A stretch of 64,000 nucleotides of DNA from Notospermus geniculatus (taxonomy: Eukaryota > Nemertea > Pilidiophora > Heteronemertea > Lineidae): the NCBI GenBank assembly GCA_002633025.1, contig NMRB01000572.1:252478-316477 (forward strand), read 5' to 3'. Below are positions 34,501 to 43,440 of this stretch, piece after piece. The notes under the pieces were generated by a model. The model made no database searches and had not been told where the DNA came from. It worked only from the letters and a program-made list of their open reading frames with translations. The number at the start of each line of letters is the position of its first letter. Position 1 is the stretch's first letter. The position numbers were made by a program, and so were the translations under genes.

Positions 34501-36553
34501 TCCGGAAAAATGCCCTTTCGTCGTCTGCAACGACACGTGTCCGAACGGGTTCGTATTTGATGAAGCGGATTGCGCCACTTGTGTGTGCAATCCCGTCCTA
34601 CCGGATGATGCACTGTGTCGAGAACCGCTGTGTGAAAATAGCTGTGAACTCGGCCGTGTACGAGACGATAACGGCTGTGAGACATGCGAGTGCGTCTGTC
34701 CTACGCTACAATGTTGGGACGGTCCGTGTATCTTCGGTTCAGTTAAAGACATATCCGGCTGTGATACCTGTGAGTGCATCCGCCCAATGCGGCCAGATAT
34801 CGCCTGTCCCTTGTTAGACTGTCCACGTGGACCCTGCTACTTCGGATCGTTCAAAGACAAGCTCGGTTGTGATAGTTGCAAGTGCAAGAAACCGCCAGAG
34901 GTGGAATGTCCCAGTTTGGATAACTGCAAACTTCAATGCGACTATGGACTTCTTCAACCTCCACATGGATGTACTGTTTGCATGTGTGCGCCGGGACCCA
35001 AGCCGTTCCAGTGTCCGCTGCTGCCGTGCCCGAGGCCCTGTCCGACTGGCTTTTTGAGAGACGAAAGGGGATGCCACACATGCCAATGTGACTGCCCACC
35101 TATAGCCTGTAGCAATCCGTGTCCCACAGAGTACCTGCTGGATGAAAATGGTTGCCCGACGTGTCAATGCAAGGGCCTTGTCATGCTCCCTATTGAGAGC
35201 CCTAACGCCATCAAGTCGAACTGCACACCACCATTTTGTGAAAACGACTGCCCGAATGGAAGGGTTAAGGACAGAACGGGATGCGATACCTGCGAGTGTG
35301 TCTGTCCAAAATTGAACTGCTGGGATGGACTCTGCCGGTTTGGTTCCATACCCGACTCGACTGGCTGCGACACCTGTCAGTGCACACGCCCAAAGGAACC
35401 AACTTTAGCATGTCCCTTCCTTGTATGCAAAGGCGGCCCGTGCAAATATGGCTCCCTTCCGGACAAAAATGGTTGTGCCTCGTGTAAGTGTCTGCTGCCG
35501 CCGCCAGGGACGTTGAGCTGTCCGGAATTCACCTGCGACCTGAAATGCACCAATGGTTACGTCGTCGACGAGGCTGGTTGTCAAAGGTGCGAATGTCTGT
35601 CGTTTGCGCCACCACCTGCGATATGCGAGGTAAATGCCTGCCCGGTGAAATGCAAAAATGGCTACAGAGTTGACGAAGCAGGCTGCCTGACCTGTGAATG
35701 CAAGTGCAAGTATCCATTATGTTGGGACGGGCCTTGCCGTTATGGCTCAGTGCTAGACAAATATGGCTGTCCAAGTTGTGACTGTCTGAGGCCGGAGTTC
35801 CCGACTATCTCCTGTGGTCTTCTCGACTGCCGTGGTCGGAAGTGCAAAAACGGATTCGCGTACAACCGGTTTGGTTGCTTGACATGCCGCTGTAATCCTG
35901 ACGACGAGGAAGAGGAGCTGGAGGAAGTCGGCAGTGGCGCCATCACAGGATGTGACGACATATCCGCTTGCCCTTTTCACTGTTTGTACGGCAATAAAGT
36001 GGATGACAAAGGATGTAGCACGTGCGAATGTAACCTTCCGCCAGATGATCCTGGAGTCCCACTGCCTTGTCCAATGAGGAAGTGCGTCCCGTGTGAGCAC
36101 GGTTATGCCAAAGATGAAAACGGATGCGACACATGCGAGTGTGTGGCAATCCCAATGAGAAGTGGCGTCCCAGACAACTGCCAAAAGGACTGCTCTACGA
36201 TTTGCGGCTACAATTACAAAATGAGAAAGGACGAGAACGGATGCGAAATCTGCACTTGCACCTCAGATTCTGCCAATGAGGTTCTAAAACCTGGAGGCGA
36301 CTATCCGCAAAATGACGCAAGGGCTGCAGTCGAGGTTGTCGTTGGGATTAGACCAGGAAGTGACGCAGACAGCAGAGCAGATGAGCTGATTCCTGTGAGC
36401 GCGACGAATGGAAATACTCAAAGCGTTGGTGTGGTTCTACCAGAGGGCGCAGCGCCACCTGGGTACCACGTAGCAGGAAAACAACCCGTGGAACCAGAGG
36501 TGGTGCCCCCGTATCAAGTAACGAATTCAACCATAGACGACAGCGAACCGTAG
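22375..36553 (+). CDS. Secreted lipocalin / multi-antistasin fusion protein, 8 exons
   Basis: I join 22375-22506, 29704-29834, 30010-30125, 30657-30923, 31374-31426, 31574-31640, 31766-32503 and 33003-36553. All introns are GT-AG and the phases agree throughout, giving 5,055 nt (1,684 residues plus stop). Order: signal peptide 1-18, RAKR site ending at 27, lipocalin ~30-216, antistasin-type half domain 259-283, acidic Trp/Thr-rich linker 284-513, 32 antistasin-like units 514-1587, cysteine-free tail. Lipocalins bind small hydrophobic ligands; antistasin domains are disulfide-rich protease-inhibitor folds also used in matrix proteins. The combined function is unknown. Weakest link: exon 1, 7.2 kb upstream, supported by phase and by completing the lipocalin N-terminus. 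No AATAAA was seen near the stop; the first ATTAAA is at 37323. Confidence 0.85.
23797..24094. mobile_element. Foldback element, ~295 bp
   Basis: The ends read GGGGGTTAGACGATTCAA and TTGAATCGTGTAAACCCCC in inverted orientation. The interior is made of many TTGTTGAAAGCTGTTGAAAG-type units on one arm and their complements on the other. No coding capacity. Confidence 0.75.
25677..25795. repeat. Minisatellite, 33-bp unit, ~3.6 copies
   Basis: CGTCGTACGCCTGGAAAACG-led units of exactly 33 bp with few differences. Because 33 is a multiple of three, both strands show repetitive ORFs here; these are not genes. Confidence 0.85.
25891..26030. mobile_element. Short inverted-repeat element, ~140 bp
   Basis: Ends GGGACCTTATTCATGAAGCT and AGCTTTGTGAATAAGGTCCC, imperfect inverted copies, with CCCGTAACT/AAGTTGCGGG continuing the pairing. 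MITE-like. Confidence 0.7.
28492..28943. mobile_element. Possible 452-bp element with 12-bp inverted ends
   Basis: TATTTATCGAGC at the left and GCTCGATAAATA at the right are exact inverted copies. Inside, an ATG in the context AAAATGGCGG at about 28633 opens a 50-codon ORF with LREGSLPILKGLC, faintly like the start of a SAP helix. The family is unknown. It may be a remnant of a larger transposon. Confidence 0.4.
29330..29615. repeat. Direct and inverted TTTACGATCAGTTTGCGA repeats
   Basis: Bounded by GGTGATCCACCGAC (about 29329) and GGTGATCCACTGAC (about 29600). It holds several copies of TTTACGACGAGTTTGCGA-like units on the plus strand and the complement near 29565-29600. The 155-residue ORF across it is repeat translation. 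It ends about 90 bp before exon 2. Confidence 0.6.
29704..29834 (+). CDS. Lipocalin-antistasin exon 2 (residues 45-88)
   Basis: Acceptor TTTTCCAG/TTC. The exon opens with FAGEWYVIERTNG, the lipocalin G-x-W signature on the first beta strand. It continues as alternating polar/hydrophobic strands (YSQSYSWDGSVYSYA). Donor AA/GTAAGT, phase 2. Confidence 0.88.
30010..30125 (+). CDS. Lipocalin-antistasin exon 3 (residues 88-127)
   Basis: Preceded by a T-rich acceptor (TTTTTTCAG). Encodes PDPPHTGCIPPILGKLED and NGRFTATVLGIGLTG, middle strands of the barrel with one cysteine. Donor G/GTAAGG, phase 1. Confidence 0.85.
30657..30923 (+). CDS. Lipocalin-antistasin exon 4 (residues 127-216)
   Basis: Acceptor TTTCCACAG. 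VVWTDYNSAIIFECY is the second lipocalin signature (T-D-Y near a strand start). The C-terminal helix region follows, with three cysteines available to pair with those of exons 1 and 3. Donor AGAG/GTAAGA, phase 1, so the exon is symmetric (1-1). Confidence 0.88.
31227..31298 (+). tRNA. tRNA-Glu (CTC) inside intron 4
   Basis: A 72-nt cloverleaf in the sense orientation of the host gene, with a five-T terminator 6 bases past the 3' end. It differs from the clustered copies at a few sites. Two of these (acceptor TCCCATA/TATGGGA and the anticodon stem CCAGA) turn G-U pairs into Watson-Crick pairs, so structure is kept. The change of base 9 from G to A and of base 26 are its only unusual points. Confidence 0.92.
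31374..31426 (+). CDS. Lipocalin-antistasin exon 5 (residues 216-233)
   Basis: Small 53-nt exon after a TTCTTTTTTTCAG acceptor. It encodes an Ala/Leu-rich amphipathic helix (DIEHAANLAAIQLAAQLG). Donor GGG/GTAAGT, phase 0. Confidence 0.75.
31574..31640 (+). CDS. Lipocalin-antistasin exon 6 (residues 234-256)
   Basis: 67-nt exon, acceptor CCGTTTTTTAG, encoding an acidic connector (FNDVVEDDLISFLPTSTQSE). Donor GAAG/GTGGGT, phase 1. Confidence 0.75.
31707..31790 (+). repeat. Imperfect duplication of the exon 7 acceptor region
   Basis: CTTCAATAACTGCATGTCAAACCGGACGAG (from about 31711) repeats the sequence spanning the true acceptor and exon 7 start (from about 31760). In the upstream copy the CAG has become CAAT, so the acceptor is lost. 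Confidence 0.65.
31766..32503 (+). CDS. Lipocalin-antistasin exon 7 (residues 256-502)
   Basis: Begins with a six-cysteine half domain (C259-C283) containing TRCRVFCEYG, whose Cys-Arg-Val-x-Cys matches the inhibitory loop of leech antistasin. A 230-residue linker follows. It is Pro-rich and acidic with tryptophan-rich islands (WFSWHSVWSWGQD, GWFLRKAGW, EHWFWRMGQD), then a Thr/Ser block likely to be O-glycosylated. Donor CCAG/GTACTA. The exon is symmetric (1-1). Confidence 0.85.
33003..36553 (+). CDS. Lipocalin-antistasin exon 8: 32 antistasin-like repeats (residues 502-1684)
   Basis: One uninterrupted 3,551-nt exon after acceptor TTTCATTTTCAG. I count 32 units of the form C-x(3-7)-C-x(2-4)-C-x(4)G...D-x-x-GC-x-x-C-x-C. 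Four unit types recur in order: A (CENxC..GRV), B (CWDGPC..GS), C (CPPC/CxxGPC..GSFK) and D (more variable, often NGY/NGF). A joins B with no spacer. The Arg found in the exon 7 loop is absent at the matching place in most units, which argues for a structural or binding role. The last 97 residues lack cysteine and are acidic and Pro/Val-rich. Confidence 0.93.
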
Positions 36554-37397
36554 AATGGCATTGTTTCAAACATTTTCCTGCGTTTCAACAGCCAGTATTC
36601 TAAATGAAATACCGGTGTAAAGTGCCAGAGTGTTCCCATTTCTCAGGGTTTCCCTTCATTGTATGGGATACACTGTGAAACGGGAACAACCCAGTTAAAA
36701 AGTCATAGTTCTCTCCAACTGTCTGAAACTGAAATTAGTCTCGCGCAACCAGCCCCTCGGTCATACTCCGAGGTCGTTAGACCGAGGGTCTGGCACGGAA
36801 CGCAATTCTCATTGATCGACCTCATTTCGATGATTTGAAATGAGGTCAGCTTCGCTGATTGGCTAGTTTCAAAATTTGGTGACGTAGGCTGCAGGGGAGT
36901 AATGGCGGTGCCCAGAGAACTTGAAGCGTGAAAATTAGTGAGGTGAATCGCCTCAATTTGTGTTGTCAAGTCAATTTATAGTGTCTTTCATTGGAATTTC
37001 AGGCAAGTATATTTATATTTTTTCGATTGGGGAGGGAATTATGCTATAAAAAGTACAGTAGGCCTAACAGCAAGGGGTACAAATACTGCAGTTTTACTCG
37101 CACGCTGAATGCTTTTTGCTTTGATTGTGCATTGTGTTCTACGTCATCGGCGGTAGATTGTCCGCCATGATGGATTTTACAAGAAAAAGGTACCATCCGG
37201 ACCAGACTCTAAAATTGAAAATTGCAGAGTCTGGTGGCACGAGACTAAACTGAAATATGGGGAACACTAGAAAACGTTACGCCGGTATGTGATACGTTCT
37301 GTAGTGACGACTTTTGCCTCAAATTAAAGGATCACGGTATTGCCACTTTTTCTCGACAGCCGGCGCCACTCTCCAACCTAAGGACTAACTACGGCGG
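36554..37397. other. 3' flank of the lipocalin-antistasin gene; no other gene seen
   Basis: Probable 3' UTR followed by non-coding DNA. No AATAAA in the first kilobase. ATTAAA at 37323-37328 is the nearest polyadenylation-like hexamer. TAGGCCTA at 37059. Confidence 0.4.
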
Positions 37398-37533
37398 TTG
37401 ACGGCGAATTAACCTGATTTACTACGTATACATTTTGTAATGCATTTTTGTAGTTAGTCTTACTGCCGCTAGGTGGCTCCCTCTACGTCGTCAGTCAAAT
37501 AACACATTTTGAGATCCAATACCGTGCTCCTTT
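37398..37533. repeat. Dispersed ~135-bp repeat, copy 1
   Basis: Shares TTACTGCCGCTAGGTGGCTC and the following AGATCCAATACCGTGCTCCT with 41458-41590, in the same orientation and with few differences. The ends are not palindromic. Class unknown, possibly SINE-like. Confidence 0.7.
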
Positions 37534-38126
37534 ATTAACAGGCTCTGTTCCGCAATCAGCACTCGATGTGCCCGGTGACGTCACGAAGACGATTTTTTTC
37601 AGAGCTACACTAATCATGTCAATAGATGGCGATTCGTGATAGAAGGCTAACTATAGTTTATGTACTGTACATACATGTATGTTGCATAGAACAAGTTTAC
37701 AGATTGTTTTATAATGTTCAATATACACTGTGTATATACGGTTAGAGTTGAAATTCATTAAAGTCGGGTGCGAGTAGTAGACAATATTCCAACTTTACTG
37801 ATGTCAGGTCCATCCTCCGACGGCACAGAACAGGCAGTGACTGACTTTTCCGGATCACTTTTGCCTCTGAGCCACGTCTGCGTGTAACAAGTCAGTGGCA
37901 GTTGCCGATAGGCCTATGGTGTGCACCTCAACTGCGACTAGTATCGGTCTGCGGATTCTTTTTTGACGGAAAATACTGCCCTCCTCCGCCGACGGGAATG
38001 AAATGGACGGTCCAACGGAAAGGCGTTGCGTCTGTCCCCGGATCTGACCACAGACAGTTGCATCGCCAAGAGGGGAGCGGAGGCGCTAAAGAGGGGACGA
38101 CCAGGAACATCGGCCCTAGGCCTACT

Positions 38127-38310
38127 CTGTCCACAGGCGTCTCATACGTCTGTCTGTACTTGTAGGGGGAGGGGGAGGTTCTTGGGGACCCTGGTGCTCA
38201 CTAATACACTATAAAAAGACTTTTTTTAGTGTGTAGTAAGCCCCAGGGTCCCCAAGAACCCCCCCCCCCAAGTACAGACAGACGTACTATGAGACGCCTG
38301 TGCTCTGTCG
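38127..38310. repeat. Long palindrome, ~180 bp
   Basis: CACAGGCGTCTCATACGTCT on the left pairs with AGACGTACTATGAGACGCCTGTG on the right. The inner arms GTTCTTGGGGACCCTGG / CCAGGGTCCCCAAGAAC are perfect. The centre is near 38220. MITE-like foldback. One arm carries a run of C that may be length-variable. Confidence 0.8.
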
Positions 38311-38637
38311 TTGAGCGATGGTCCTATTGGCGGAGGTAGGCCTAGATCTACACAAACTCAAACTGCCTGCTGGGCCTACGCCTACATGGTGATTTGTAGG
38401 CCGAGTGAATACATGTTTCCTCAGCTTTACAAACATTCGCCGTGTGATTTGCAATGTCACTGGAGTGCACAACATGTTACAAAAGGCTACTGACCACAGA
38501 ATGCACTAGGCTACATGTACAACGTGACGATCCGCTAAAGAGATACATTGTATGCAGGCCTCGTCCTAGTTGTAGGCGAGGCCTAATTCTGTGCAGGTCA
38601 TTGGAACTGTAATAAAATCATTCGAGTTGAACCTTAC

Positions 38638-38752
38638 CCTTCTCTTGACAGTGCTTTATCATATAATCATGTTGCGACATCACAGCATCACCATTTTGAT
38701 CGAGTTCTCCGCCGAAATAATCGTTGAAATAACACTTAAATTGGACCGCCAT
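38638..38752 (-). CDS. Candidate first exon of an EF-hand-like protein
   Basis: ATG (38752) opens 38 codons ending at AAGG/GTAAGG, a good donor in phase 1. Residues 18-29 (DQNGDAVMSQHD) place Asp, Asn, Asp and Asp at EF-hand loop positions 1, 3, 5 and 12, followed by an aromatic. Position 6 is Ala instead of the usual Gly. The layout recalls sarcoplasmic calcium-binding proteins. I found no second exon toward 36.6 kb, so this may be an isolated or broken exon. Confidence 0.35.
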
Positions 38753-38807
38753 CACTTGCAAATTTGATGAAGTTGAAAATTGAAAACGAAACAACGCTGC
38801 GCCGCCC

Positions 38808-38882
38808 ATTTTGGTTCCAGAAGCCACCGCTAGGGCTAGAGGCCTTCTAGCCCTAGCGGCGGCTTCGAAAACCAAAATGGCG
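38808..38882. repeat. 75-bp hairpin upstream of the EF-hand-like exon
   Basis: CCATTTTGGTT...CCGCTAGGGCTAGA pairs with TCTAGCCCTAGCGG...AACCAAAATGG around a centre near 38845. It lies 56 bp upstream of the candidate ATG at 38752. Confidence 0.75.
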
Positions 38883-38954
38883 CCCGGCCGAGAATAACGT
38901 CATTGCAAGGGCTACAAAACAAACGGGAATTCCTCTCCTCAGCGACGGATGCAC

Positions 38955-39090
38955 GGTCGAGGGCGGGTATCCCCCCAAACGCCAACGCCAACGCCAAACC
39001 CATTATTCGATGCCACGAAGAGAGCACCGAACAAAAGGATAGACGTTCGCGTTGGCGTTTCGGGGGCTTTGCGAAAACTCCCTAATACAG
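38955..39090. mobile_element. Foldback element, plus copy
   Basis: Ends share GCGTTTCGGGGGCTTTGCG and its complement. The interior contains ATTCGATGCCACGAAGAGAG. An inverted second copy is at 39308-39446. Confidence 0.7.
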
Positions 39091-39307
39091 TATTAGAGGT
39101 TCGCGCTGGAGCGAGCGCTGAGAACTACTTGGACTATTTTGAGAAGAGAGATACTAAAATTGATATCGTGGATCATGAATTACTTTATTGCAGTAGGCCA
39201 ACGTAAATAAAATTTGATATAATACCGCTTTCAAGTTGAACTAAACCACTAGCCTACCGCTCGAAGTAGTTTAACAGACTAGCAGTGAGAACTTATTCAA
39301 TAATATA

Positions 39308-39446
39308 GAGTTTTCGCAAAGCCCCCGAAATACCAACGCGAACTTCATTCTTTTTGTTCGGTGCTCTCTTCGTGGCATCGAACAATGGGGTTGGCGCTCG
39401 CGCTGGCGTTTCGGGGGCTTTGCGAGGAAAACTCCTACTGAAGGAA
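39308..39446. mobile_element. Foldback element, inverted copy
   Basis: Reverse-oriented relative of 38955-39090, carrying CTCTCTTCGTGGCATCGAAC. The two copies are about 220 bp apart and together could form a large cruciform. Confidence 0.7.
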
Positions 39447-40206
39447 TTCCTCCACGTGAAGGTTTTTTTCTGTTTATGTTGATGTCCTTGTGACTTGCAT
39501 CACGATCTAGACAAATTAAAATGACACAAAAACGATTCTTGGTGGAATAGATGTCCTGACGCCATGTTGAGACGCCTCGCGGTCATCGTAGATTCACCAA
39601 TCAGAGCACTTGTCTCTCGATAACTCATTTGTTAGAAAAGTATTCTGATTTCGGCGAGGATTTTGGTAAGCCTGTGAAAGGTTCGTCGGGTGCAACCTGG
39701 ATGATGGCCTTTTGCAGAAACTGACCCGACAAGATATAAAAAAGACGTTCCTGTGTGTTTCAAACGGCATGTTTTTGCAGTGAAATGACCTACGAGTCTT
39801 ACAAATCGTCCCTGATCAGATGCGATCCAAAAATACGTCCTGTCGGAGCAGGGCAGGTGTTCCCTACAACTCCAATTGCCCTGACCACGGCATGTGAACC
39901 CTACAACTCCAAGGCGACTCCCATCATTCTGTGGAACACGGGATATGACCCCTGCAGTTCCGTCATAAGACGACTCCCAATGTCTTTGGACGACGGCATG
40001 TGGGCCCTACATCTCCGTCATAAGCAATTGTGACAGAAATCAAAGTCCGGTCCTATTATTGTTCAGAGAGGGATTAGAATATATGGCTATGGAGACCATG
40101 ACCGTTCGAATATAACCTTACAACAGCGGGCTATTGTTTGGCGGACTTGCATTCCTAGTAGGACGTTGATTCCTGTCACACCTTGACTCCCAACAGTTGT
40201 TGCCAT

Positions 40207-40515
40207 TCAGAGGTAAAGTACTTCGATATCTTTCTCAAGCTGATAATCAAACGCAAGCTGAGGATCGTGTTCTATTTCATTCTCAGTGATGGGCTCCTCA
40301 TTTTTGGTCAGCTTGTCAGTCATTGCCTCGTTTTTCATCTCCTTGTTTACCATTTGATCGGACTCCGTTGCGTTACCAAATGGTGACCCCGTGCGTTGCT
40401 TCCCGTCTGCTTCCTCGCTTAGTTTACGATCTCGCCTGTTCCAATCACAGAATCCAATCCGGGCTTCCGGCGGCGCTGGTTTTACCATGATCAGCGTGGG
40501 TTTCGTTGAATGCAT
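40207..40515 (-). CDS. Hypothetical protein, 102 residues
   Basis: A single ORF from ATG 40515 to TGA. I do not recognise it. The N-terminal half is conserved-looking (KPTLIMVKPAPPEARIGFCDW, then DRKLSEEADG); the C-terminal half is a Glu/Lys/Asn-rich low-complexity stretch. No signal peptide or membrane segment. A TATA box and two E-boxes lie 180-275 bases upstream, which supports transcription. It could be single-exon or an exon of a longer gene: the frame stays open upstream to a TGA at 40567-40569, and no strong donor is seen before the stop. Confidence 0.45.
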   Translation of the reverse strand: MHSTKPTLIMVKPAPPEARIGFCDWNRRDRKLSEEADGKQRTGSPFGNATESDQMVNKEMKNEAMTDKLTKNEEPITENEIEHDPQLAFDYQLEKDIEVLYL

Positions 40516-40696
40516 CGTGAATTCTTTTGCAGCAAGACGAAAAAAGTCAAGGTAGTCGATTCTCCCTCAGTCCTCGGACGACGAAACTTCCAGAGAATCC
40601 TGCGGGATCAACGTGACGGACTATGGCAAAAAAAGAACGAGTGACAGTTCCAATCAAAGCCGTTCGCAAAATGATGAACGAACCTCTAATGTGAGA

Positions 40697-40789
40697 CTTT
40701 TATACCTCGTGTCAAACCTCAAACGTTGCCTTGACAACGACGAAAACAAGTGCAATCCGTCCACGTGGCGGTTTGTCTCCAGTCACGTG
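40697..40789 (-). promoter_or_regulatory. TATA box and two CACGTG E-boxes upstream of the 102-residue ORF
   Basis: On the minus strand TATAAAAG occupies 40704-40697. CACGTG palindromes lie at 40762-40767 and 40784-40789. The predicted start site is near 40670 and gives a leader of about 155 nt. CACGTG with flanking GTC is bound by USF or MiT/TFE-type bHLH factors. Confidence 0.45.
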
Positions 40790-41164
40790 GCCAGTCCAGC
40801 AAATAAAGTGAAAATAGTGTGAAATCTCAAAATATCCGACAATTAACACGTTTTAACACTTTAAAAAGTGTCAGTGTAATCAATCGTTGCCTTGGTGCAA
40901 GTGTCAACTGACGCACACCTGATGTGAAATGCCCCCCCCCCCATGTGGCAGCCCTTTTCCCCGTAGAGATCCGGAAATTGCCAACTTCCCGGGCTTCGGA
41001 ACAGTACAGGTTCTCGGCGTTCATCATTGACCTCCTAAGCAAGGTTCATTGGCACACGGATCCGATCCGTTTGCCCCTTGTTTTCCGGATACGACAACGC
41101 TGAAGTCCATTTGATAGATTTTTTACGGACCTGAATCGGACCAATTCCGTGTGCCAATGAACCT

Positions 41165-41450
41165 TGCTTTATCCTGTCCACTTCATTTCGCACCTGAATC
41201 CCCGTATTGAATCTCCGTCACATATCACTGGCTTCTTCCTACCAACTTCATTTCGCACTAGCTTCAAACGTCATTGGTTTCTTATTCCGTCCACTTCATT
41301 CGCAGCTGTATCTCTGGCTTCTTGTTCCGCTCACTTCATTTTGCACCTGTATCTCTGGCTTCTTGTTCTGTCCACTTCATTCGCACCTGTATCTCTGGCT
41401 TCTTGTTCTGTCCACTTCATTCGCACCTGTATCTCTGGCTTCTTATTTAA
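41165..41450. repeat. Minisatellite, 40-bp unit, ~5-7 copies
   Basis: Units of GTCCACTTCATTCGCACCTG plus TATCTCTGGCTTCTTGTTCT. The last three are nearly identical and the earlier ones are degraded. It directly abuts the dispersed repeat at 41458. Confidence 0.8.
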
Positions 41451-41457
41451 CTACGTT

Positions 41458-41590
41458 GTCGGCGAATTGACCCGATTTACTACGTACATTTTGTAATGCA
41501 TTTTTTACTTCGTCTTACTGCCGCTAGGTGGCTCCCTCTACGTCGGCAGTCAAATAACGCATTTGAGATCCAATACCGTGCTCCTTTAAT
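41458..41590. repeat. Dispersed ~135-bp repeat, copy 2
   Basis: Partner of 37398-37533. Both end at ACCGTGCTCCTTTA followed by A/T, consistent with a defined 3' terminus. Confidence 0.7.
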
Positions 41591-43189
41591 CATAAGATGG
41601 CATCGGGACAAAAAATTGATACAGGAGTTTTTGATAGAGGCGTTTTTGATACAGGCGTTTTTGACACAGGAGTTTTTTATGGTTGGTACTGAACCACAAT
41701 TTCGCCACTTCAGTGCCAAATCCCGATGTAGTGGGAGAGTGGGAAGTGATGCAAAATGCCTGTGCCACTGAACACTTTAACAGCCAAAGACAAACATTTC
41801 TGTCTTTTGGTGTTTTCTGCATAGAACTATATAGTACCGGTATCATGAACAACTGACGAAAATTTCATGAGGATCGCTCAAATTGTTTGGGAGTAACATC
41901 GCTTTGAAATGTCCATTTTTACTGGAGAATGCATTACAGAAAATGGTGGCTAGTGCATTTTTCTAGTGCTTTTTTCTGATATTGGTGGAAAAGTGAGAAA
42001 AATGGCTTTATTTACAGACTTTTTCACATAAAGTTTCCTACTGGTACAGACATATTGGTATCAAAATGAAGCTGACGACTTCCTTGTTCTATCGGTATAT
42101 TGTGTTAGAAGTTATCCTCTTCAGTATTGAGGTGCTTTGTATTAAACTTAGGTAAATGTTGACAAACTTGGCGGTCAATGTGTGAAATGGTTAGCGGTAT
42201 GATTCTAGTATTCTAAACATACAAGTCACACTGTAGCAAGAAGATGACTACGGATACTTCCTGATTTCTCAGTCTCTCTTGGAAACTTATGGTTCCCGTT
42301 CACTAGTAGAAAAGTTGTCAACACAACTCAAAGTCATCTGGACCCCACACCAGGAACCCAGGAATTGGTGAATGGTTTGGAATGATGACAGGGCATGAAG
42401 GATGATACAGAGGGTTTCTTCACTGAAGTCACAACGGTCATGACTGCAAAGAATCGGCCATGTTGGCCGTCAAGTGCCCGGCGATGATGTCAAAACTGTC
42501 ACATCATGACATTTTGACATCAGGATCTGTGTTGACGCCGTGTTCCGTGTGCCGTGACATCGCTTGACATTTGACAGCCAATATGGCGGCATTGTCACGG
42601 AAATGTGACGTCACATGAAGAACCTCTAACCATGATATTGGAGGACATTTTCATGAATGACTGACTACATACATAGGCAAGGTAGATAGAGGTGAAAAGT
42701 TGCTGTTTGCAACGCAGGCTACAAGATTTTATCATTTGGCTAATTAACATATGTCCGCCGCCAAATTTGCCATTTGGCTACAAGACTTTGAAATGTCACA
42801 CCATAGGCAAGGTCCCACCAAATTCGGGAATATTCTTCCGGTGGATGTGGGTTGGGGGATTTCATTAGCACGCTTGTCTGTTGGCCCATCAGTATCCATG
42901 GTTACTCCTCACGGGATATTATCATCAATTGGCGGAAAAGTGCTAATTCTTTGTGACAAATCACCGCTGAGTCACCTCTTACGAACCTCCCAGCAGGTGA
43001 GGATCTGGGGGGGGTACCTCTCCCAGCCGGAAATCGCATCTCAGAGAAACTAGGTTTTAGAATTTTCTCACTTTTTCGGGTCTTGGCTTAACATAGTGGA
43101 AGTTGGAGCCGTTTGGAACTGTGTACCATGTACAATGTTCTACACTCTCACACTTTTGGATGGAAGTCACCAGCACCACCACCACCACC
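41591..43189. other. No gene seen
   Basis: Contains a short GTTTTTGATACAGGC-type triplicate (41625-41685) and a copy of the ATTTGGCTACAAGACT motif (42772-42788) found in the XPR1 intron minisatellite. No coding exon recognised. The missing XPR1 terminal exon could in principle be here. Confidence 0.35.
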
Positions 43190-43199
43190 AGCAGCCTGG

Positions 43200-43440
43200 T
43201 AATAAGAACCCTTGAGAGCCTAGTGGTTATCAAGTCTGCTTACCAAGCGGCAGGTCCCGGGTTCGAATCCCAGACTATGTGGGATTAATCACTCCTGGCT
43301 CCTCAGCCCATCGCATGGGACAGTAAGCCGTGGTACTGTGTACCTTGTGCCTATTCAAAGTAAAAGACCCCATCCAAGTGAGAAACATGAATAGCTTGAG
43401 ATGGCCTCTTCCGTACTTACCAGGGCCAATAATGCTATGG
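43200..43440 (+). mobile_element. tRNA-derived SINE, copy 1
   Basis: The head resembles a Pol III promoter (A-box-like CTAGTGGTTATC, B box GGTTCGAATCCC). A non-tRNA body follows, ending GGCCAATAATGCTATGGCTA. About 240 bp matches 47775-48010 in the same orientation. No terminal A-tail is clear. Confidence 0.75.

Noticed and set aside
33000-36570. Many ORFs of 60-164 codons on the minus strand and other frames
   Set aside because: They are shadows of the antistasin array; its regular cysteine codons keep other frames open.
40567-40620. Terminal exon of XPR1
   Set aside because: It joins out of phase with exon 14 and lies between the TATA box and ATG of the 102-residue ORF, so it is more likely leader sequence.
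43210-43280. Functional tRNA gene
   Set aside because: It has a B box but no closed acceptor stem and shares a long non-tRNA body with another copy; it is a SINE.
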